Source of the DNA: Pyrinomonadaceae bacterium
Lineage (GTDB): Bacteria > Acidobacteriota > Blastocatellia > Pyrinomonadales > Pyrinomonadaceae
Direction: 5' to 3'
Length of the DNA: 9,646 nt
NCBI GenBank assembly: GCA_026786155.1
Contig: JAJAYR010000472.1
Coordinates: forward strand, 1 to 9,646
Shown here: one piece after another, positions 6,509 through 9,646 of the stretch
Numbering within the stretch: position 1 is the stretch's first letter
Layout: every line of letters begins with the position of its first letter
Made by a program: the position numbers and the translations under genes
Notes under the pieces: model-generated
Told to the model about the DNA's origin: nothing
Seen by the model: only the letters and a program-made list of their open reading frames with translations
The model's database searches: none

Positions 6509-6734
6509 AAAGAATGGTTCTCAAATTATTATTTTGATAAATGACCACCTGCCGATGCACGTTCACGTTTTCAAAGCCGAAGGCGAATTGATTGTCAATC
6601 TGGGCGATGAACAAAAACCGGCGGCGGTTCGTGATAATTTTGGTATGAGAAGAAGTGATGTCCGTCAAGCGTTAAAATTAGTTAATGAAAATCATAACTT
6701 ATTGGCGGAAAAATGCAGAGGAATTCATGGCTGA
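6492..6734 (+). CDS. DUF4160 domain protein (80 aa)
   Basis: The N-terminus MPTLVRKNG followed by ND-H19-LPMHVHVFKAEGE has the DUF4160 signature with its ND-H-x-P-x-HVHV core; H19, H23 and H25 are the most conserved-looking residues. The biochemical function of DUF4160 is not established; members often sit directly upstream of DUF2442 genes and the pair has been regarded as toxin-antitoxin-like. The ATG lies inside resB, overlapping its end by 17 nt, and AGG about 10 nt upstream may serve as a ribosome site. Its own end overlaps the DUF2442 start by 8 nt. The C-terminal half has an HTH-like feel (RRSDVRQALKLVNEN) but I would not call a domain. It is probably translated by coupling to resB. 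Confidence 0.82.
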   Translation: MPTLVRKNGSQIIILINDHLPMHVHVFKAEGELIVNLGDEQKPAAVRDNFGMRRSDVRQALKLVNENHNLLAEKCRGIHG

Positions 6735-7143
6735 TTTGAAATCCGATAAATTTGAAATGGACGAAGCAGAATTTGAACGGCAATTTGTCGAAGCGACGAA
6801 ACGCGGCGAAAAGGCGTTAAAAGAAGAGCCGCGAGCCGTCGCCGTGCGCTACGATAAACGGCAAAAGCGCGTGATTATTGACTTAAATAATGGCGCGACG
6901 TATATTTTTCCGCCCGCTTTGGCGCAGGGTTTAAGTGAAGCGACGGATGAACAAATAGCTGATGTAAAAGTTTTGGAACCAGGTTTTGCCCTCGAATGGA
7001 CGACGCTGGATGTCCATTTCAGCATCAAAGGTTTATTAAGCGGCATTTTCGGAAACAAAAAATGGATGGCAGGTTTAGCCGAAAATTCATCAAATTATCC
7101 GGCTGTCGAAAAACAGCTACAACCGCGCCGGAGGGTCGCGTAA
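6727..7143 (+). CDS. DUF2442 domain protein (138 aa)
   Basis: I start at ATG 6727 because GAGG at 6718-6721 gives the best ribosome site in the operon (5-nt spacing); an in-frame ATG at 6685 lacks one. The start overlaps the DUF4160 stop by 8 nt, typical of coupled partners. Residues about 35-107 match DUF2442: RAVAVRYDKRQKRVIIDLNN, ATYIFPPALAQGL, then W91-TTLD95-VHFSIKGLLSG. DUF2442 is a small alpha/beta domain of unsettled function (NE0471-like), sometimes fused to an HTH and often paired with DUF4160. The first 34 residues are acidic and charged, and about 30 extra C-terminal residues end in a basic RRR, both beyond the core domain. The next gene, ccsA, begins 4 nt after the stop. Confidence 0.82.
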   Translation: MADLKSDKFEMDEAEFERQFVEATKRGEKALKEEPRAVAVRYDKRQKRVIIDLNNGATYIFPPALAQGLSEATDEQIADVKVLEPGFALEWTTLDVHFSIKGLLSGIFGNKKWMAGLAENSSNYPAVEKQLQPRRRVA

Positions 7144-7147
7144 AATT

Positions 7148-8782
7148 ATGCAGGAAGTAAGAAAAATCCCGAATGAAATCGTCATCGGCAAGACAAATTC
7201 GACGATTGAAACAGCGGCGGCGTGGAAAGATTATCTGCCCGCGATTTTGGCGATTGGCGGCGCGTTTCTGATGCTCGGTCTGCGTCTGCAAATCGGCGCG
7301 AATTTCATTTCCGACGGCGCGTTGATGATGCTCGCGCTCGCCTGTTATATTTTCGCCGCGCTGTTTCAACTGACCAATCTTTACGCGCCTTCGGAAATGG
7401 CGCAGAAAATCAGTTTGTGGACGGGAACGCTCGGCGTTTTCTTTAATTTAGCGAGTTGGCTGGTGCGCTGGGTCGGCGCGTATGACCTTGAAATCGCCAA
7501 ACTGCACGCCAGCGGAAATATGATTACGCCGTGGTTTTTCCGTTATATTCCGTTCGCCAATCTTTACGATATGAGCATCGCGTTCGCGTTCGGCGCGGGC
7601 ATTTCGACGCTGCTGCTCGCCAATCGCAAGAACTTTCAATTTCTAAGCGCGTTCACTCTGCCGCTCGCCGCTTTGATTTTAATTTTGGCGCGATTTATCG
7701 GCGGCGAATTTATCAATCTGCCGCCTGTTTTAGATTCATATTGGCGACCGATTCACGTCGGCGTAGCAAGTTTAAGTTACGGTGTGGCATTGGTCTGTTT
7801 CGCCGTCGCGGTGATTTATTTATTGAAGGATAAAGTGAAACCCGAAGCGATGGCGATTTTTTCGAGTGTTTTCGCTTTGAGCGTGATTGCGACCGCCAGC
7901 AAGTTTTCGGTGTTCACCGAATTCATTTATCGCGCCGGACTTTTCGTGCCGAATCCGACTTCGCCGAAACCGTTTTCCGCGCCGTTTCGCATCGAAATTC
8001 CGTTTGTCGGCGAAATTCTGGTTGCCGCCGGAATTCTGCTCGTTGGAACAATCGTCGCATTTCTGTTCTACGTTTATCAAAACAACGAAGCGGCGAAACG
8101 AGCCGGACATATTTTATTAAAACTGGCGTTCGTCGCGCAGATTTTGGCGGTCGTATTTCTAGTTTCGGGAATCAAATCGGCGACTGACGTTTCCGCCAAA
8201 CTACAGGCGCAACTCGCCGCCAATCCGAATCAATACATCGTCGCGGGCAAAGAAATCGCTTCGAGACAAGGACTTTCAGCGCAGGAATTTTCCGCGCTGA
8301 CACCGACGCAGTTCGATTTAACGGCGAAACAATACGTGCAGACAAACGGCGCGAAAATGTTCACGAGTCTGAACACAAATCCGGTCGAACTCGCCGGATT
8401 ATTGACCGCGATTGCCGGAACATTTTTCGTGATTTTATTCGCCTTCCGCACCGACAAACTGCGCGAACGGCTGCCGTCTCTGGAGTCGCTCGACAGTTTG
8501 ATGTATAAAACGGCGTGTCTGGCATTTGCGGGTTTGGCGATGCTTTTGATTACGGGCGCGATTTGGGCGAACGAATCGTGGGGCAGACCGTGGGGTTTCG
8601 ATTCAAAAGAAACCGGCGCGTTAGTCGCGTGGCTGACTTACGCCGGATTTTTGCACACGCGCATTTCGCGCGGCTGGACTGGCAGAAGTTCGGCATATTT
8701 CGCCGTCGTCGCCTTTTTATTCGTGATTTTTACATATTTGGGCGTGAGCTACTTGCTTCCGGGACTGCATAGCTACGCATAG
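7148..8782 (+). CDS. ccsA: Cytochrome c biogenesis protein CcsA (ResC), enlarged and with variant WWD motif
   Basis: CcsA carries heme in its WWD domain and, with ResB, attaches it to exported apocytochrome c. The WWD region is W478-GRP-W482-GF-D485-SKETGALVAW; usual members read WGxxWxWDPKETWALxxW, so one Trp is Phe, Pro is Ser and another Trp is Gly. Expected histidines are present: H203 (RPIHVGVASLSYG), H503 (FLHTR) and H542 near the C-terminus (GLHSYA). At 544 residues it is longer than common CcsA proteins (often about 300-400), with a non-membrane insert around 342-410 and a charged N-terminal 28 residues. Many membrane helices are predicted. The ATG at 7148 has GGAGGG at 7130-7135 upstream (12-nt spacing, rather long) and follows DUF2442 by 4 nt. 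The family call is sure. Confidence 0.92.
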   Translation: MQEVRKIPNEIVIGKTNSTIETAAAWKDYLPAILAIGGAFLMLGLRLQIGANFISDGALMMLALACYIFAALFQLTNLYAPSEMAQKISLWTGTLGVFFNLASWLVRWVGAYDLEIAKLHASGNMITPWFFRYIPFANLYDMSIAFAFGAGISTLLLANRKNFQFLSAFTLPLAALILILARFIGGEFINLPPVLDSYWRPIHVGVASLSYGVALVCFAVAVIYLLKDKVKPEAMAIFSSVFALSVIATASKFSVFTEFIYRAGLFVPNPTSPKPFSAPFRIEIPFVGEILVAAGILLVGTIVAFLFYVYQNNEAAKRAGHILLKLAFVAQILAVVFLVSGIKSATDVSAKLQAQLAANPNQYIVAGKEIASRQGLSAQEFSALTPTQFDLTAKQYVQTNGAKMFTSLNTNPVELAGLLTAIAGTFFVILFAFRTDKLRERLPSLESLDSLMYKTACLAFAGLAMLLITGAIWANESWGRPWGFDSKETGALVAWLTYAGFLHTRISRGWTGRSSAYFAVVAFLFVIFTYLGVSYLLPGLHSYA

Positions 8783-8789
8783 TTTTATC

Positions 8790-8860
8790 GCCACGAAAAA
8801 GCACGAAAAACCCAAAAATCAAAACAAATGGTTTTTGTGAATATTGTGCCTTTTGGTGGC
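8790..8860. repeat. Imperfect long hairpin between ccsA and the TPR gene
   Basis: GCCACGAAAAAGCAC (8790-8804) can pair with GTGCCTTTTGGTGGC (8846-8860) over 15 positions with two mismatches, and inner AAAAACC/GGTTTTT adds pairing with a bulge. There is no clean T-run after it, so a terminator is unlikely. It may be an intergenic repeat or an mRNA structure that separates ccsA from the TPR gene. Confidence 0.5.
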
Positions 8861-8874
8861 AATTATCTTTTGAA

Positions 8875-9564
8875 ATGAGTAAAAGCATTATATTCGGCAT
8901 CAGCGGTTTGCTAATCGGTTTGGTCATCGGATTTTTCGCCGCCAACAATATCAACAAAAACGTGCCGACGACGGTCATTTCACAAAGTCAAACGAACGCG
9001 CCGACCGCCAATCCGCAGGTTCAAAACATCGTCGTCAAAGACCAACCGGCGAGCGGCGGAATGCTGCCCGATATTTCCGGCGCGATTGATAAAGCGCAAA
9101 ACGAGCCGAACAATTTTGACGCGCAGGTCAAGGCGGGCGATTTGTATTTGCAGATAAAAGGCTTCGACAAAGCCGTCGCGCTTTACGAACAGGCGAACAA
9201 AATCAAACCCGACGATTACGATTTAATCGTTAAACTCGGCAACACTCATTTTGATGCGCGGCAGTTTGAAAAAGCGGAGCAATGGTATGCCAAAGCGTTG
9301 GCGAAAAAAGCCGATGACGTAAATGTCCGCACCGATTTGGGAATCACCTTCGTCGAACGCGCCGCGCCCGATTACGCCCGCGCCGTCAAAGAATTTCAGA
9401 CTTCGCTGCAAACCAATCCGAAGCACGAACCGACGCTTTACAATCTCGGCATCGCTTATTTTAAGAGTGGAAATAAGGAAGAAGCCGCCAAAACTTTAAC
9501 GCAGTTGGAAGCGGTCAATCCGAACAGTCAACTCGTCGGCAAGCTGCGACAGGCGATTTCATAG
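8875..9564 (+). CDS. Membrane-anchored tetratricopeptide repeat protein (229 aa)
   Basis: Residues 5-23 (IIFGISGLLIGLVIGFFAA) form one hydrophobic segment, an uncleaved signal anchor, with the rest outside the membrane. Residues 28-65 are a flexible Asn/Gln/Pro-rich linker. Four TPR units follow at about 80-113, 114-147, 148-184 and 185-218, with the pattern LGxxxFxxxxxxxAxxxYxxALxxxP; the third has a small insertion at ERAAPDYARA. TPRs bind proteins. The position 92 bp after ccsA, with the same orientation, suggests a role in cytochrome c assembly such as holding apocytochrome, similar to the TPR part of CcmI/NrfG in System I; this is inference from context and architecture. No strong ribosome site precedes the ATG. 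The stop codon overlaps the terminal palindrome. Confidence 0.85.
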   Translation: MSKSIIFGISGLLIGLVIGFFAANNINKNVPTTVISQSQTNAPTANPQVQNIVVKDQPASGGMLPDISGAIDKAQNEPNNFDAQVKAGDLYLQIKGFDKAVALYEQANKIKPDDYDLIVKLGNTHFDARQFEKAEQWYAKALAKKADDVNVRTDLGITFVERAAPDYARAVKEFQTSLQTNPKHEPTLYNLGIAYFKSGNKEEAAKTLTQLEAVNPNSQLVGKLRQAIS

Positions 9565-9645
9565 TTCAGAGTCCAAACGCGGAACGCCCTTTGCTTCCGC
9601 CGCGCTTCGCTGGCGGCTGACACGCTGAAGCGTGGACTCTGAACT
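9563..9645. repeat. Palindromic element with 13-bp perfect inverted ends
   Basis: AGTTCAGAGTCCA (9563-9575) is exactly complementary to TGGACTCTGAACT (9633-9645). Inside, ACGC/GCG extends the pairing after a small bulge, and CCGCC (9597-9601) with GGCGG (9612-9616) makes an inner G+C-rich hairpin. It begins within the TPR stop codon. No T-run follows before the window ends. The build resembles a dispersed palindromic intergenic repeat (REP/MITE-like), though it could also act as a transcript-end structure. Only one copy is visible here. Confidence 0.6.
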
Positions 9646-9646
9646 C

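Overview
The window looks like a stretch of bacterial chromosome, most plausibly Acidobacteriota of the Blastocatellia/Pyrinomonadaceae kind. This is inferred from moderate G+C, the mix of gene families, weak Shine-Dalgarno use and aa3-type oxidase genes beside a System II (ResB/CcsA) cytochrome c maturation operon. No marker gene is present, so the assignment is tentative.

Left part (1-2045): a class II Fic AMP-transferase gene on the minus strand, visibly A+T-richer than the rest, then a gene-free stretch with a cluster of direct repeats built on TTAGCAA. It ends exactly at a 42-nt 3' half of a tRNA-Thr(CGT), from the anticodon loop to the discriminator base, followed by a tRNA-type terminator. 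No 5' half exists. This is how the distal attachment site of a tRNA-integrated element looks, so the Fic region is probably the edge of a genomic island continuing to the left.

Middle (2096-2515): no protein gene, but on the minus strand a clear c-di-AMP riboswitch aptamer (ydaO-yuaA type) with its own sigma70-like promoter and a strong intrinsic terminator downstream. No gene follows the terminator, so the riboswitch appears orphaned.

Right part (2516-9564): two divergent respiratory operons sharing a roughly 165-bp intergenic region. Leftward are ctaB (heme O synthase), coxC/ctaE (cytochrome c oxidase subunit III) and a DUF420/CtaM-like membrane protein; oxidase subunits I and II are not here. 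Rightward are resB, a DUF4160-DUF2442 pair overlapping resB and each other, ccsA with an altered WWD motif, and a membrane-anchored TPR protein. ResB and CcsA would export and attach heme to apocytochromes c, and the TPR protein may hold apocytochrome or assembly partners. The DUF4160/DUF2442 pair resembles a toxin-antitoxin-like or accessory cassette within the operon. The window ends in an 83-bp palindromic element that begins inside the TPR stop codon.
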